A stretch of DNA of 64,000 nt. It comes from Cladocopium goreaui (taxonomy: Eukaryota; Sar; Dinophyceae; Suessiales; Symbiodiniaceae). The stretch covers positions 1 to 64,000 of the forward strand of contig CAMXCT020000502.1 of the NCBI GenBank assembly GCA_947184155.2. The letters are read 5' to 3'. Shown in pieces: positions 22,965 through 34,294 of the stretch (its first letter is position 1; the number at the start of each line of letters is the position of its first letter). A program made the position numbers and the translations under genes. The notes beneath the pieces are model-generated. The model saw only the letters and a list, made by a program, of their open reading frames with translations, was not told the origin of the DNA and did not search any database.

Positions 22965-25450
22965 AGCCAACAGCCCCCTGCCGCTCCTATAAAATGAAAA
23001 CCCAGCCTCATACTGACCACTACTTCTAACAAATAATCGACTATAAAATAAAAAAATTGAGTCCACGTGATTAGGAAAAAGACCCCCTATAGAATAGAAA
23101 CCGCTCTTTCCAAGGCCCAAAAAGTGGTTTCACATTTGGATCTGGGCTGGCATCTTTCAAGCAAAATAATTCTTGGGAACCATTTTTTAGAAGAATGGTT
23201 GGATCTCCATTTTAAAGGGGCAGCCCTGCACAAAATTGATTGGGTAACAGTGTTGATTAATTATACTAATTATTCGTTTACAGTATGTTTCAATATTTTA
23301 CAGTATCATACAATATTTACAATATTATTGCCCACTGACACCTCCCCTCCCACCCCTATAAAATGAAAACCTAGCCTCATACTGGCCACTGCTTCTAACA
23401 AATAATCCACTATAAAATGAAAAACTGGGTCCAAGTGAGGAAAAAGACCCCCTATAGAATAGAAACCGCTATTGCCAAGGCCCAAAATGTGGTTTCACAT
23501 TTGGATCTGGGCTGGCACCTTTCAAGCAAAAAACATCTTGGGGACCATTTTTAAGAAGAGGGGTTGGATTTTCATTTTAAAATAAAACACTGAGTCTCAG
23601 CGATCAGGAAAAGATCCCCTACTGAATAGAAAATGCTCTTTCCAAGGCGTAAAAAATGGTTTCACATTTGGATCTGGGCTGGCATCTTTCAAGCAAAATA
23701 ATCCTTGGGAACCATTTTTTAGAAGAATGGTTGGATCTCCATTTTAAAGGAGCAGCCCTGCACAAAACTGACTGGGTAACAGTGTTGATTAATTATACTA
23801 ATTATTCGTTTACAGTATGTTTCAATATTTTACAGTATCATACAGTATTTACAATATTATTGCCCACTGACACCTCCCCTCCCACTCCTATAAAATGAAA
23901 ACCTAGCCTCATACTGGCCACTGCTTCTAACAAATAATCCACTATAAAATGAAGAACTGGGTCCAAATGAGGAAAAAGACCCCCTATAGAATAGAAACCG
24001 CTATTTCCAAGGCCCAAAATGTGGTTTCACATTTGGATCTGGGCTGGCACCTTTCAAGCAAAAAACATCTTGGGGCCGCCCTGCACAAAACTGATTGGGT
24101 AACAGTGTTGATTAATTATACTAATTATTCGTTTACAATGTGTTTCAATATTTTACAGTATCATACAATATTTACAATATTATTGTCGACTGACACCTCC
24201 CCTCCCACTCCTATAAAATGAAAACCTAGCCTCATACTGGCCATTGCTTCTAACAAATAATCCACTATAAAATGAAAAACTGAGTCCAAGTGAGGAAAAA
24301 GACCCCCTCGCTATTTCCAAGGCCCAAAATGTGGTTTCACATTTGGATCTGGGCTGGCACCTTTCAAGCAAAAAAATCCTTGGGAACCATTTTTTAGAAG
24401 AATGGTTGGGTTTCCATTTTAAAGGAGCAGCCCTGCACAAAACTGACTCGGTAACAGTGTTGATTGATTATACTAATTATTCGTTTACAGTATGTTTCAA
24501 TATTTTACAGTATCATACAGTATTTACAATATTATTGCCGGCTGACACCTCCCCTCCCACTCCTATAAAATGAAAACCTAGCCTCATACTGGCCACTGCT
24601 TCTAACAAATAATCCACTATAAAATTAAAAACTGAGTCCACGTGAGGAAAAAGACCCCCTATAGAATAGAAACCGCGATTTCCAAGGCCCAAAATGAAAA
24701 ATGTGGTTCACGTTTGGGCTGGCACCTTTCAAGCAAAAACAAATATTGGGGCCCATTATTCGTTTACAGTATGTTTCAATATTTTACAGTATCAAACAGT
24801 ATTTACAATATCATTGCCCACTGACACCCCCCTCCCATCCCCTCCCACTCCTATAAAATGAAAACCCAGCCTCAATACTGGCCACCGCTTCTAACAAATA
24901 ATCCGCTATAAAATGAAAAACTGTTTTCAAGGCCCAAGATTCACGTTTGGGCTGGCACCTTTCAAGCAAAAAAAATCCTTGGGAACCATTTTTAAGAAGA
25001 GTGGTTGGATTTTCATTTTAAAATAAAACACTGAGTCTCAGTGATCAGGAAAAGACCCCCTACTGAATAAAAAATGTTTTTTCCAAGGCCCAACAAGTGG
25101 TTTCACATTTGGATCTGGGCTGGCATCTTTCAAGCAAAATAATCCTTGGGAACCATTTTTTAGAAGAATTGTTGGATCTCCATTTTAAAGGAGCAGCCCT
25201 GCGCAAAACTGACTGGGTAACAGTGTTGATTAATTATACTAATTATTCGTTTACAATGTGTTTCAATATTTTACAGTATCATCATACAGTATTTACAATA
25301 TTATTGCCCACTGACACCTCCCCTCCCACTCCTATAAAATGAAAACCCAGCCTCATACTGGCCACTGCTTCTAACAAATAATCCATTATAAAATGAAAAA
25401 CTGAGTCCATGTGATTAGGAAAAAGACCCCCTATAGAATAGAAAACTGGA
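22965..25450. repeat. Macrosatellite, variable 290-530-bp units
   Basis: Seven partial or full units marked by CCTATAAAATGAAAACC (22987, 23354, 23888, 24210, 24561, 24850, 25330). Units share TTTCACATTTGGATCTGGGC, GATTAATTATACTAATTATT and TTTACAGTATGTTTCAATA segments and differ by internal deletions. The 80-99-codon frames inside are unit-derived. Confidence 0.93.
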
Positions 25451-26299
25451 TTTGCAAGGCTTCAAGTTTGGTGTCACTTTTGGATATGTTTTTTTCCAAA
25501 ACTGGATGGGCGCAATCCAGGTACCATTCTATAGTAAGAATTGGCCTACCAACTTCATCTCTATAGAATCGTATGCCCAGGTTCTGTATTCTATAGAATT
25601 AATTCCAAGGAGGATGACATTCATATGTATAACATCACTACCCTTTTAAGGAGGGGGGGCGTACCCAAATTGCAAGCCACAATTTAGACGTTTTTGAGGG
25701 AGGTGGTCCTGTTAAATGTTGGCCGGCAAGCATTTATCTTTTAACTGCGTCTTATTTGCAAGATTTCATTTTAGTAGGTCCCCTCATTCTTTACGGGATT
25801 TCATTTATTTTCTTAAAAAAACGCAGGGGGGGGCGTTCAATATTGTCCATTGCATTTTTGAAAAAAATGAGGAATTACAGAAAATCAAAAATGCAAACTG
25901 GAAGTGTGTAGGTCCCCAATTGCCTGGTATTTCCAATATATTCTACACTTTCCTACTCTCTTTTTTCATTTCCACGTGTAACATAGAGGTATAGAAGGTA
26001 TTATTATTCCTTGCAAATTACTGGAAATTCCTTGAACTTCAAATAGATGTAAAATTAGATGCTGAAGGTCTTCAAATTTACCACCTACCTATGAAAAAGC
26101 AATAGAATACAAATAAAGATATCAAATGGACCTCAAATGGACCTCAAAAGGACCTCATATGAACCTTTATGGGGTCCCCGTGGTAAACCCCTTAAACACC
26201 CTTCTGCCACGGTTCCTATCTAGCCCCCCCTTATGACCCTCCAACCATAATAGAATAACAATCTACACATGTGTCATGTTGATTCTGAAAGGAACTGTG
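25451..26299. other. No supported gene
   Basis: A/T-rich unique sequence with a GGACCTCAAATGGACCTCAAA repeat near 26128-26165. Nothing else seen. Confidence 0.55.
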
Positions 26300-26765
26300 G
26301 AACGAGGTGTAGGATGGTTACATGTTTCAATCTTAGCTTTACCTTCTTTTTCGAGCACTTTCTGCAAGGAACTTTGGACCTTATGTATGGGATAGTGTTT
26401 TTTTAATCTTATATTTACCTTCTTTTTTAAGCACTTTCTGCAAGGACTTATAGGCCTCAGGTGTAGTATGGTTACATTTGTCTATCTCATCTTTACCTTC
26501 TTTTTAAGCAATTTCTGCAAGGAATTAAGGACCTCAGGTGTAGGATGGTTACATGATTCTATTTTGTCTCCACCTTCATTTTTGAGCACTTTCTGCAAAG
26601 GACCCCAAGTGTAGGATGATTGCATGTTTTAATCTCATCTCTACCTTCTTTTTTAAACACTTTCTGCCAGGAATTATAGGCCTCAGGTGTAGGATGGTTA
26701 CATTTTTTATCTTAGTTTTACCTTCTTTTTCGAACATTTTCTGCAAGGAATGATTACATCCCCAC
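26300..26765. repeat. About 70-95-bp degenerate tandem repeat
   Basis: Six units around GCACTTTCTGCAAGGA and TAGGATGGTTACAT with TTACCTTCTTTTT linkers. Confidence 0.85.
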
Positions 26766-26821
26766 AAAGACACCTCGCAAACAGTTTACAAACTGCTTGC
26801 GGACATTTAACAATGTTTACA

Positions 26822-26920
26822 TCCCCCCACCCCCCCCTATCCGTAGAGTACGTGGGGGGGGGTTCGGAGGGGGGTTCGGGGTGACCTATCTCTTACGAAC
26901 TTTCACCCCCCCTCCCTAAA
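26822..26920. repeat. Opposed C-run and G-run block
   Basis: CCCCCCACCCCCCCC is followed within about 30 bp by GGGGGGGG and GGGGGG runs, giving a possible large hairpin or G-quadruplex-forming stretch. Confidence 0.7.
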
Positions 26921-27301
26921 TGTAAATCTTCCGGGGCACGTTTTTTTTTTGACTTAGAAGGGGTCTAAGGTACATATAGCCTCGCCCATCGGGAGAAAAT
27001 ACGCAGGGGCCAAAATTGTTGCTTACATTTTTTGAACGCCCCCCTTGCTTACACCCAAGGGTGGTGATTGTATAGCCAGTAGTGGAAACCTGTTCGATTG
27101 ATAGGAACACAACGCACGTCTCCTACGATTCTATGACCTTAGCATAAATCAAAACATGTACTAGGTCCATAGATGCACTCTAGAATATCTGATCTGGGGA
27201 GGATCACCATGCCATTTGTTTGGGCTCATTTTACTCATGATCATCCCCATTTACTGAGAATATTATCGCAAACCTTGGTTCCTTCAATATCTTAGCCCTA
27301 G

Positions 27302-27302
<1 letters not shown>

Positions 27303-27332
<30 letters not shown>

Positions 27333-27336
27333 CCTT
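27303..27336. repeat. (CT)n microsatellite
   Basis: CTCTCTCT tract just before the CACA minisatellite. Confidence 0.9.
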
Positions 27337-27359
27337 TCACACACCATCTTCCACACTGC

Positions 27360-29238
27360 GTTGCGCACACAACTTTGTCATACACCCTCTTTCACACACA
27401 ACTTTGTCACACACAACTTTGCCACACACAACTTTGTCACACACTCGCTGCGTGGCACTTGGCGGCATGGACCTTCCATTCGCGTGGCAGGCGTGGCACT
27501 TATGGCTCTGCGCACATCCGCCTGCGTTTGGCGTAGCAGGGGTGGCACTTGGCGACATCACCTTCGTTTCGCGTGGCAGGCGTGGCACTTATGGCACCCG
27601 GCTGGCTCTGCGCACATCCGCCTGCGTTTGGCGTGGCAGGCGTGGCAGCTCTTGTTCTTCCCAACATATTTGTGTGGGTTCTTGTTTTTGATTCTGTATC
27701 CGTCCCGCCTCCGTCCCGCCTCCTCCGCCTCCTCCTCCGCCCCCTCTTTGTCAGCACAACTTTGTCACATACCCTCTTTCACAACTTTTCACACACACAC
27801 ACAACTTTGTCACACACTCTCTTTCACACAAGCACACACCTTTTCACACACAACTTTGTCACACACCATCTTTCACACACACACAACTTTGTCACATGCT
27901 CTCTTTCACACAGAACTTTGTCACACATTCTCTTCCACGCACAAATTCCATTTTGTCACACACTCTCTTTCACACACACCACCTCTCACACGACTTTGTC
28001 ACACACTCTCTTGCACACACACAACTTTGTCACACACACTCTCTCTCTCTTTCACACACCATCTTCCACACGTCGTTGCACACACAACTTTGTCACACGC
28101 AACTTTGTCACACACAACTTTGTCACACAGTCGCTGCGTGGCACTTGGCGGCATGGACCTTCCATTCGCGTGGCACGCGTGGCACTTGTGGCTCTGCGCA
28201 CATCCGCCTGCGTTTGGCGTAGCAGGGGTGGCACTTGGCGACATCACCTTCGTTTCGCGTGGCAGGCGTGGCACTTATGGCACCCGGCTGGCTCTGCGCA
28301 CATCCGCCTGCGTTTGGCGTGGCAGGCGTGGCAGTTCTTGTTCTTCCCAACATATTTGTGTGGGGTTCTTGTTTCTGATTCTGTATCCGTCCCGCCTCCG
28401 TTGTCACACACCCTCTTTCACACACAATTTTGTCACACCATCTTTCACACACAACTTTGTCACACACCATCTTTCACACACAACTTTGTCACACACTCTC
28501 TTTCACACACAACTTTGTCATACACCCTCTTTCACACACAACTTCGTCACACACAACTTTGCCACACACAACTTTGTCACACACTCGCTGCGTGCACTTG
28601 GCGGCATGGACCTTCCATTCGCGTGGCAAGCGTGGCACTTATGGCTCTGCGCACATCCGCCTGTGTTTGGCGTAGCAGGGGTGGCACTTGGCGACATCAC
28701 CTTCGTTTCGCGTGGCAGGCGTGGCACTTATGGCACCCGGCTGGCTCTGCGCACATCCGCCTGCGTTTGGCGTGGCAGGCGTGGCAGTTCTTGTTCTTCC
28801 CAACATATTTGTGTGGAGTTCTTGTTTCTGATTCTGTATCCGTCCCGCCTCCGTCCCGCCTCCGCCTCCTCCTCCGCCCCCCCTTTGTCACACACAACTT
28901 TGTCACACACCCTCTTTCACACACAATTTTGTCACACCATCTTTCACACACAACTTTGTCACACACCCTCTTTCACACACAACTTTGTCACACACCCTCT
29001 TTCACACACAACTTCGTCACACACACACACAACATCTTTCACACACACACAACTTTGTCACACACCATCTTTCACACACAACTTTGTCACACACTTTCTT
29101 TCACACACAACTTTGTCACACACCCTCTTTCACATACAACTTTGTCACACACTCTCTTTCACAAACACACCTTTGTCACACAATCTCTTTCACACACAAC
29201 TTTGTCACACACACTCTTTCACACACCACTTTGTCACA
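27360..29238. repeat. CACA minisatellite with GC-rich inserts
   Basis: Arrays of a roughly 29-bp unit (ACTTTGTCACACACC then CTCTTTCACACACA) are interrupted by three similar GC-rich blocks (27440-27750, 28130-28400, 28585-28890) with GGCGTGGCACTTGGCGACATC and ending in CGTCCCGCCTCC. Very long plus frames (635 and 565 codons) are stop-free repeat artefacts. The same minisatellite resumes at 49245 on the other side of the 20-kb island. Confidence 0.93.
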
Positions 29239-29847
29239 CACACTAGACAAGAATGGATCATTATATGATCCGGCAGGAACTGAATCCTGAAACATGCAGA
29301 TTAGACACGAAACAATGAAATTAATGATGCATCCTATGAATAATAGAAGTACTTCAGAATGGTCATCGAGTTCAGAATCGCCATCAAAAAGAATAAATAA
29401 ACCAGCAATAATATCATCGGCGATGTCTCGGCGAAGCCTAGCCAATAAAGAACCGTCGGCGACGATGGTGTCGGCGATCATGTAAACGAAAGGTTACAAG
29501 TATGCTTTCTACGTCCTTGCTCTGAGGGAGGTTCTGATGCAACGAAACAAATCGTAAATGACCAAATTGATTCCAGATTGCGAAAACAGTGCAGTGAATT
29601 GAAATTTCAAATACACAACGTGGAGGTTCTTGGGTTGAGCCTCTTCCCATTCCAGTAAAATTGGCAGGTACGTGACAAAGGCGTCCCTTCGTCATATCAC
29701 AGCAAATGATGAAGTGTCTTCGTTGAGTGGTGACTTCATCATTGCTCACCACTCCCCTGCAAATGTGAAAAGATCCCCTGCAATTGTGAAAAGATTAGAA
29801 TCATAGAAGTTTTACATCTGTTCAGATGTTACACACACACACACACC
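29239..29847 (-). repeat. Direct terminal repeat 1 of the 20-kb island (pseudo-LTR candidate)
   Basis: About 608 bp, offset exactly 19,399 bp from 48638-49244, with about five substitutions seen (roughly 99% identity). One end is TTTTACATCTGTTCAGATGTT, a hairpin next to (AC)n; the other is CACACTAGACAAGAATGG next to CACA. It carries two overlapping minus-strand open frames (about 80 codons with a hydrophobic stretch; 104 codons, His/Arg-rich), intact in both copies, but the identity is too high for that to show selection. It has no TG...CA ends, so it is not a classic LTR. Confidence 0.85.
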
Positions 29848-29951
29848 GCGTGTAGCGGGGTTCGATTTTTGGAAGACCATCGCTGCAAATGTCGGCAAGA
29901 TCATTCAAATACAAAAGGCTTTCCGGTGCTAATGTACAGGGCCGCGTTCAG

Positions 29952-30677
29952 TCACTCAGAAGGGAGGTTCGCCTCAGCTTGAAGTGTTTGGATCGCGTCA
30001 CGGAAGCTCATGTCTTCAAGCATCCTCCACGTGTCGCTGATTTCCCCAGATGCCATAGCAGCCCTCAAAGTGATTGAAAGTTGTTGGGCCAGGTCCTGGA
30101 TCTTCGGAGTAAAGCGGGTTGCCTCCGTAGGTGCCATAGTCTCAATGGGGACATTGTGAAAAGGATGATGTCCATGTACTAGAGGGATCTCAAAATGATG
30201 TCGCCAATAATCCGCTGTGCGCAGTGACCACTCCCAGTTGCCCGAAAGACCGTAAAAGTAGTGCTCGGGGTCACGACATTTGGAGAGCCCTGACATGGGG
30301 ATCTCTTCAATGAATAACTCCCTGGTATTGTTGGAGTGGGTAATGATCTTGAATTGGATCTGGTGAACCACGCGGGAAGAGAAGTGAGCACGATGGAGGT
30401 AGTGGTATGTAGGACTTGGCTCCGTCGGAAAAGGGACATCAGGAGGTGCGAAGCCTGAATATGTATCAGAATGGGCCGTAGTTCCAATGTCGGTAGTTGT
30501 ACTGTCAGCTGCCAAAGGTGCCGAAGTGGTCCCGGTAGTAGGGTCAGGAAGGCCCGAATGACATAGTGCAGAAGCCTGGGCGTCTGGTGCTTGATCTGGG
30601 TTGGTGGGAGCGAGTCCACGGTTGGGATTCGAAGGCCAAGCCAAGCCCGCCACGGTAGCGTCTCGTTTACGCTCCAT
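29952..30677 (-). CDS. Hypothetical protein, accessory ORF 9 of the island
   Basis: 241 residues from the ATG at 30677; the frame stays open upstream to an ATG at 30806, but that part is pyrimidine-rich DNA giving Tyr/His/Phe/Leu and looks like leader. The N-terminal 80 residues are Pro/Thr-rich and probably disordered. The middle (RVVHQIQFKIITHSNN ... ELFIEEI) matches the pattern in the neighbouring ORF at 31.7-32.4 kb (TTVHSVFIKKL ... DELWIVERT), suggesting two paralogues. The C-terminus is helical. No known domain recognised. It is the last ORF of the minus row, about 105 bp from the direct repeat. Confidence 0.6.
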   Translation of the reverse strand: MERKRDATVAGLAWPSNPNRGLAPTNPDQAPDAQASALCHSGLPDPTTGTTSAPLAADSTTTDIGTTAHSDTYSGFAPPDVPFPTEPSPTYHYLHRAHFSSRVVHQIQFKIITHSNNTRELFIEEIPMSGLSKCRDPEHYFYGLSGNWEWSLRTADYWRHHFEIPLVHGHHPFHNVPIETMAPTEATRFTPKIQDLAQQLSITLRAAMASGEISDTWRMLEDMSFRDAIQTLQAEANLPSE

Positions 30678-30949
30678 GGGTGAAACGATCAGAAATGCGT
30701 GAAATGGTGCGACAAAGGCTGAGGCATCAGGAAATTGCGAACATAAGCCAAGCCAGAGAATAAAATAATGATAATGATAATAACGATAATAGTGAAGTCC
30801 AGTCATCAATCAAACTGTTCAAGGTTCACGGACAGGGCAAAGCCCAAAGCCTAGCAAGGTGAAAAGCAAAGAATCCTTCGTGTTAATAAAATGTCATAGG
30901 TGCAACGAAAAGGACAGTCGGGCATGGTCTTTTTTGGCTAGTGAGCGTA

Positions 30950-31543
30950 TCAGGGCAGGATCACACCGGGGCTCACTTTGTGGCATCGCAGACGTAGCAC
31001 GAAAGGCTGTGAGGTACCCGGGATGAGCAAAGAGGATTCGATGTAGTTGTACTGTCGGAGTCGCCATTCGGGTCGGTATTCCTCCAAAAGCTGCAGGATC
31101 GTCATATCATTGGGGACTTGGAATGTATCACCTTCCAGGTCGCAATAGCGAAACTCCAAATTCGAAGGGTCAAGTTGGATGTCCCATTGGGTCCTCAATC
31201 TTTTTGAAATACAGAAACGTAGTTCTCCAGTGGGAAGGAGGCCGGCTTCAACTGGTTCCATCTGACGTGACCAGGTGAACAGAGCTTCAAGTTCGTAGCC
31301 ACTAACATTTTTGAAATTTGAACTAGCCAAAGCCATGTAGTGTTCACGGTCAGGTTCGCTGCGATGAGTCAGTTCCTGTAAGGGAGAGTAGTCAATCAAA
31401 ATAAGAACAGGTCGGTTTGGAGGAGGGTTCACGTGACCAGGAAGGCCTCGGGGTCCAGCAAGCCATCCAACATTGCGGGTACCCAGTGGTGTCTCAACCG
31501 TGGATGTAGCGCGATATGGATGGGGACGAGAAGAATGAGCCAT
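30950..31543 (-). CDS. Hypothetical protein, accessory ORF 8 of the island
   Basis: 197 residues from the ATG at 31543, chosen because the upstream open frame has no earlier ATG. After a basic, Pro-rich 50-residue start comes a globular region beginning PVLILIDYSPLQELTH and including WDIQLDPSNLEF, an acidic EGDTFQVPND turn and a C-terminal beta-like LRLRCHKVSPG. The same layout occurs in the ORF at 32635-33306 (PVIFQLDLKPMQQLAV, WSIHLPATDF, VHVQVIPRGHP), so the two are likely distant paralogues. Function unknown; no catalytic motif seen. Confidence 0.65.
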   Translation of the reverse strand: MAHSSRPHPYRATSTVETPLGTRNVGWLAGPRGLPGHVNPPPNRPVLILIDYSPLQELTHRSEPDREHYMALASSNFKNVSGYELEALFTWSRQMEPVEAGLLPTGELRFCISKRLRTQWDIQLDPSNLEFRYCDLEGDTFQVPNDMTILQLLEEYRPEWRLRQYNYIESSLLIPGTSQPFVLRLRCHKVSPGVILP

Positions 31544-31721
31544 GGCGTCGAGTGTCGAGTTTTGAGTATAAAGCGGAAAGCCCAAGCTGCAACATAGAAT
31601 GATAATGACCAAGGAATAAAGCCCAAAAATTGGAAACTGGAGGGAAACGGTGTACCTAGTGAGTAGTCACAAATCGACGTGTAGTCACTGTTCTTTTTCG
31701 ATGCCGACAAATAATGTGGTA

Positions 31722-32412
31722 TTACACACTGGAGTCAGACATATCCATCGGGCCCGTATCGTTCGCATCCAGTGGACCATGTACTTGTTGAGGAGGGACG
31801 GTAGGGCGATTGAGATGTAAGGTACGTTGGCATGTTGCCGGTGGTGAAGAAGGTGGTGTAGATCGCCATGGTGGCCAAAATAAAGAGGTGGTGGTTCCTT
31901 GAGAGTGGTGTTGGGCAGAACGTCCCCAGCATGACTGTAAGATATGGAGTTGGTCCGGTATCGCTTCGTACGGTTGGGAGACATAGACGTTGGAATGTTC
32001 AGGGTGTGGGAGAACAGGAACAGCAGTTGCCGTAGAAGAGGAGGATGATTGGATTGGTACATCATAGCAATTATCGGCGCCAATGGTTAGCCGTGGTACG
32101 TAGGGTAGCACGATCGTTGGTGAGGTGCATGTTCTCCAGAAATGTTTCCACTGGTTTCCACGTTTCAATACCATCAAGTGTCCTTTCCACGATCCAAAGT
32201 TCATCCGGACGAGTAGACAAAGGATAGCTCAGCTTCTTGATGAATACGGAATGGACGGTTGTAGAGGTTGGGATCATCCGCGCTGCCCTGGGAATATACG
32301 ATGCCGAAGTAGGATCATCAGGTGGCAGGTGTGGGACAGGGCCATGTACGGATGTAGGTGAGGAACAGTGTGAGACCAATCGGGCAGCATCATCCGTGTT
32401 GGAGGTCGTCAT
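31722..32412 (-). pseudogene. Hypothetical accessory ORF 7 of the island, frameshifted
   Basis: Starts at the ATG at 32412 (MTTSNTDDAARL) and reads about 105 residues including TTVHSVFIKKL and DELWIVERTLDG. Near 32100 the sensible reading moves by one base into the frame that continues PYVPRLTIGADNCYD and a Ser/Thr/Pro-rich tail to the stop at 31722. The first half resembles the ORF at 29952-30677. The frame is open further up to an ATG at 32571, giving a very hydrophobic leader, but the DNA there is pyrimidine-rich and ends in GGCTTTTTGGCTCCAG, so leader RNA is more likely. Either a single-base lesion or a recoding site. Confidence 0.5.
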
Positions 32413-32634
32413 GTATAGTAGCAATAATATGATATCGAGAAACATTGAACTGGAGCCAAAAAGCCGTGGGGAAAGGTCAATGATGAAGAATCGAACAACG
32501 AGCATCACAATAAGGAAAGATGAGAAGCATGGGAGACAAAAGAAACCCAAAACCGGGGTGAAGGACATCATGACGAGTGTTTTTTCCTTTTCCTCATAGA
32601 CGTGAGCGTCTCCAGGAGCTATCTCAAAGGCTAA

Positions 32635-33306
32635 TCACTCGGCCGCTTTAGTGTATCGGGTGGCCGTGACGAATGGATGCCCACGTGGAATCACTTGAAC
32701 ATGGACAGCGAAGCCTGTGTCTTGTGGATCTGGATGGGGTGTCAGCAACAAAGGTGAACACTCACGGGTCGTGAAGGCATCTAGATGTTGATGAGTTTTC
32801 CATGTCGGGTAGAACCAGTTCAAAACGTCCAGGAGAGAATGAGGGAGGTCGTCAAGCATCTGAGCTCCTTGATCAGTGTCAATCATCATGTAGAAATCTG
32901 TCGCTGGTAGGTGTATCGACCATCGTTGTAGCAGCGTGTCGGTAACCACGGTTTTGAGGTCCGAAACGAAATGACTGCGAGCATAATCCGGGTAGATCAC
33001 CTTGAACGTCTGGAACAGGCTGTCATAGGCGGCCGTGGAGAGGTTGCCCGCGACCTTGGGGGCCAGGATGTTGTAGTATGGGTTGCGGACGGCAAGTTGC
33101 TGCATCGGCTTCAGGTCCAATTGGAAAATAACCGGTCGATGGGGTGTCGAAGGCGGAGTCCGGTTGGGTGGGTGCTGAGATAATGAAGACCCCATAGCGG
33201 AGGACGGTGCCCTTGTTGGAGAGCGTGATCGTCGTGTAGGGGAGATCCTCTCGTGGGACATAGCTCGCAGTTGGCAATAGCGATCCAGGTGAATGCGGAG
33301 AGACAT
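32635..33306 (-). CDS. Hypothetical protein, accessory ORF 6 of the island
   Basis: 223 residues; ATG at 33306, with in-frame ATGs at residues 15 and 38 as alternatives. The N-terminus is basic and Arg/Ser/Pro-rich (SPTRRSRSPTRAPSS). The globular part starts PVIFQLDLKPMQQLAV and shows WSIHLPATDFYMMIDTD and VHVQVIPRGHPF, paralleling the ORF at 30950-31543. No known family recognised. A pyrimidine-rich stretch ending in CGGGCAG lies 50-90 nt upstream, as for a splice acceptor. Confidence 0.65.
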   Translation of the reverse strand: MSLRIHLDRYCQLRAMSHERISPTRRSRSPTRAPSSAMGSSLSQHPPNRTPPSTPHRPVIFQLDLKPMQQLAVRNPYYNILAPKVAGNLSTAAYDSLFQTFKVIYPDYARSHFVSDLKTVVTDTLLQRWSIHLPATDFYMMIDTDQGAQMLDDLPHSLLDVLNWFYPTWKTHQHLDAFTTRECSPLLLTPHPDPQDTGFAVHVQVIPRGHPFVTATRYTKAAE

Positions 33307-33489
33307 AGTAAATGGCTGGCGGGTTGTATGATATGAAAGTTCAAAGTTTCAATGGAGCAACACTGCCCGAGTTTGTGAAGGTCAAAAAATGTAAGAACGA
33401 AAAAACCCTTAAAGACGAAGAAAGTTGGGTTGTGGAGCTATAATGCAGTGCCGCAGGCCAGCTTTTTCTTGGTTCGCATATGTCGTTGG

Positions 33490-34122
33490 TCAGCCAAGTT
33501 TGTCTTTAATCTTATTCCACATAGAGCGAACATCTTCCTCGGTATTGCCCATCTTGGTCGAGATCACACGCCATGAAAATCGAGACTTCTCGTCCGCCTT
33601 CAAAGTGCGTAGTTTCTGTTTGTCTTCAGAAGTCCAGAGTGACAGTGGGCTCGAGGAGCGGGATCGGGATTGGTCAAGTCGGCGACGACGTTTTGCAGGC
33701 GCTTTGGGAGCTGATTTGGCTTTCTGTTTGCGGGTCGGCGGTGAAGGTGTTCTGGTAGAAAGCTTCGAGGGTGCAGGTAGGACTTCGGGTGACGGAGCGG
33801 CAACGTGGTGGTGTGGTTCAGGGAGATGGGTTTCCAAGAGTTCATCCATAAGTGCCTCGTCCTCCACGATATCCGGCGACGGGATGTGGGCATTGTCAAT
33901 GAAGTCGTTGGTCTGGTCCGAGTAATGTGGTCGTAGCCCATCAGGTTGATTCCATACGTCTGTGCTGGGAAGAGGGGTAGGTTCAATGTTGGGAATGAGA
34001 GTGGGTGGAAGTAGCGCCATTGCTCGATGTAGTAGAAGGTAAGCATGGTGGACATCATGAAGAAATTGAAGAAATACTGGTTCTTGAATCGGAATTGACG
34101 TAGTAGGAGACGAGGAAGCCAT
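33490..34122 (-). CDS. SANT/Myb-like DNA-binding protein
   Basis: 210 residues from the first ATG (34122). The N-terminal 110 residues are Pro- and acid-rich, then comes a Lys/Arg-rich stretch (KQKAKSAPKAPAKRRRR), a likely nuclear-localisation signal. The last 49 residues form a SANT/Myb-type helix-turn-helix: tryptophans at about 163, 184 and 202, the acidic first helix (SEDKQKLRTLK), and the GNTEEDVRSMWNKIKDK recognition helix. The spacing fits trihelix/SANT domains of transposase-associated and chromatin proteins. It lies 170 bp downstream of the RT gene on the same strand, so it may bind the element's own DNA or target chromatin. Family confidence is good; role is inference. Confidence 0.72.
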   Translation of the reverse strand: MASSSPTTSIPIQEPVFLQFLHDVHHAYLLLHRAMALLPPTLIPNIEPTPLPSTDVWNQPDGLRPHYSDQTNDFIDNAHIPSPDIVEDEALMDELLETHLPEPHHHVAAPSPEVLPAPSKLSTRTPSPPTRKQKAKSAPKAPAKRRRRLDQSRSRSSSPLSLWTSEDKQKLRTLKADEKSRFSWRVISTKMGNTEEDVRSMWNKIKDKLG

Positions 34123-34294
34123 CACGAAACGTCGAATGTGGGCCAAGAAGTAAATGAAGCCGAGTTTGAGGGTGAGCCAGCTGAGAACCAATACTCCAAT
34201 ATCAAATACATTAACGTGTGGCCCGAATAGGTGAAACGTTCAGCAGGATGTGAACAATGAGACGTAAGCGCAAGCGGCAGGGCGGTTTTGGATT

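Noticed and set aside
27361-29268. Very long open frames (635 and 565 codons) across the CACA minisatellite
   Set aside because: His/Thr/Ser-rich products of a stop-free repeat unit, open in two plus frames at once, with no conserved domain.
29535-29560. Hammerhead-ribozyme-like core (CTGATG, CGAAAC) in the terminal repeat
   Set aside because: The conserved A after CTGATG is missing, the second stem has essentially no room, and I could not find pairing partners for the outer helices.
29855-29885. tRNA-like GGTTCGATT word after the left terminal repeat
   Set aside because: No acceptor stem, D-arm or anticodon arm can be folded around it.
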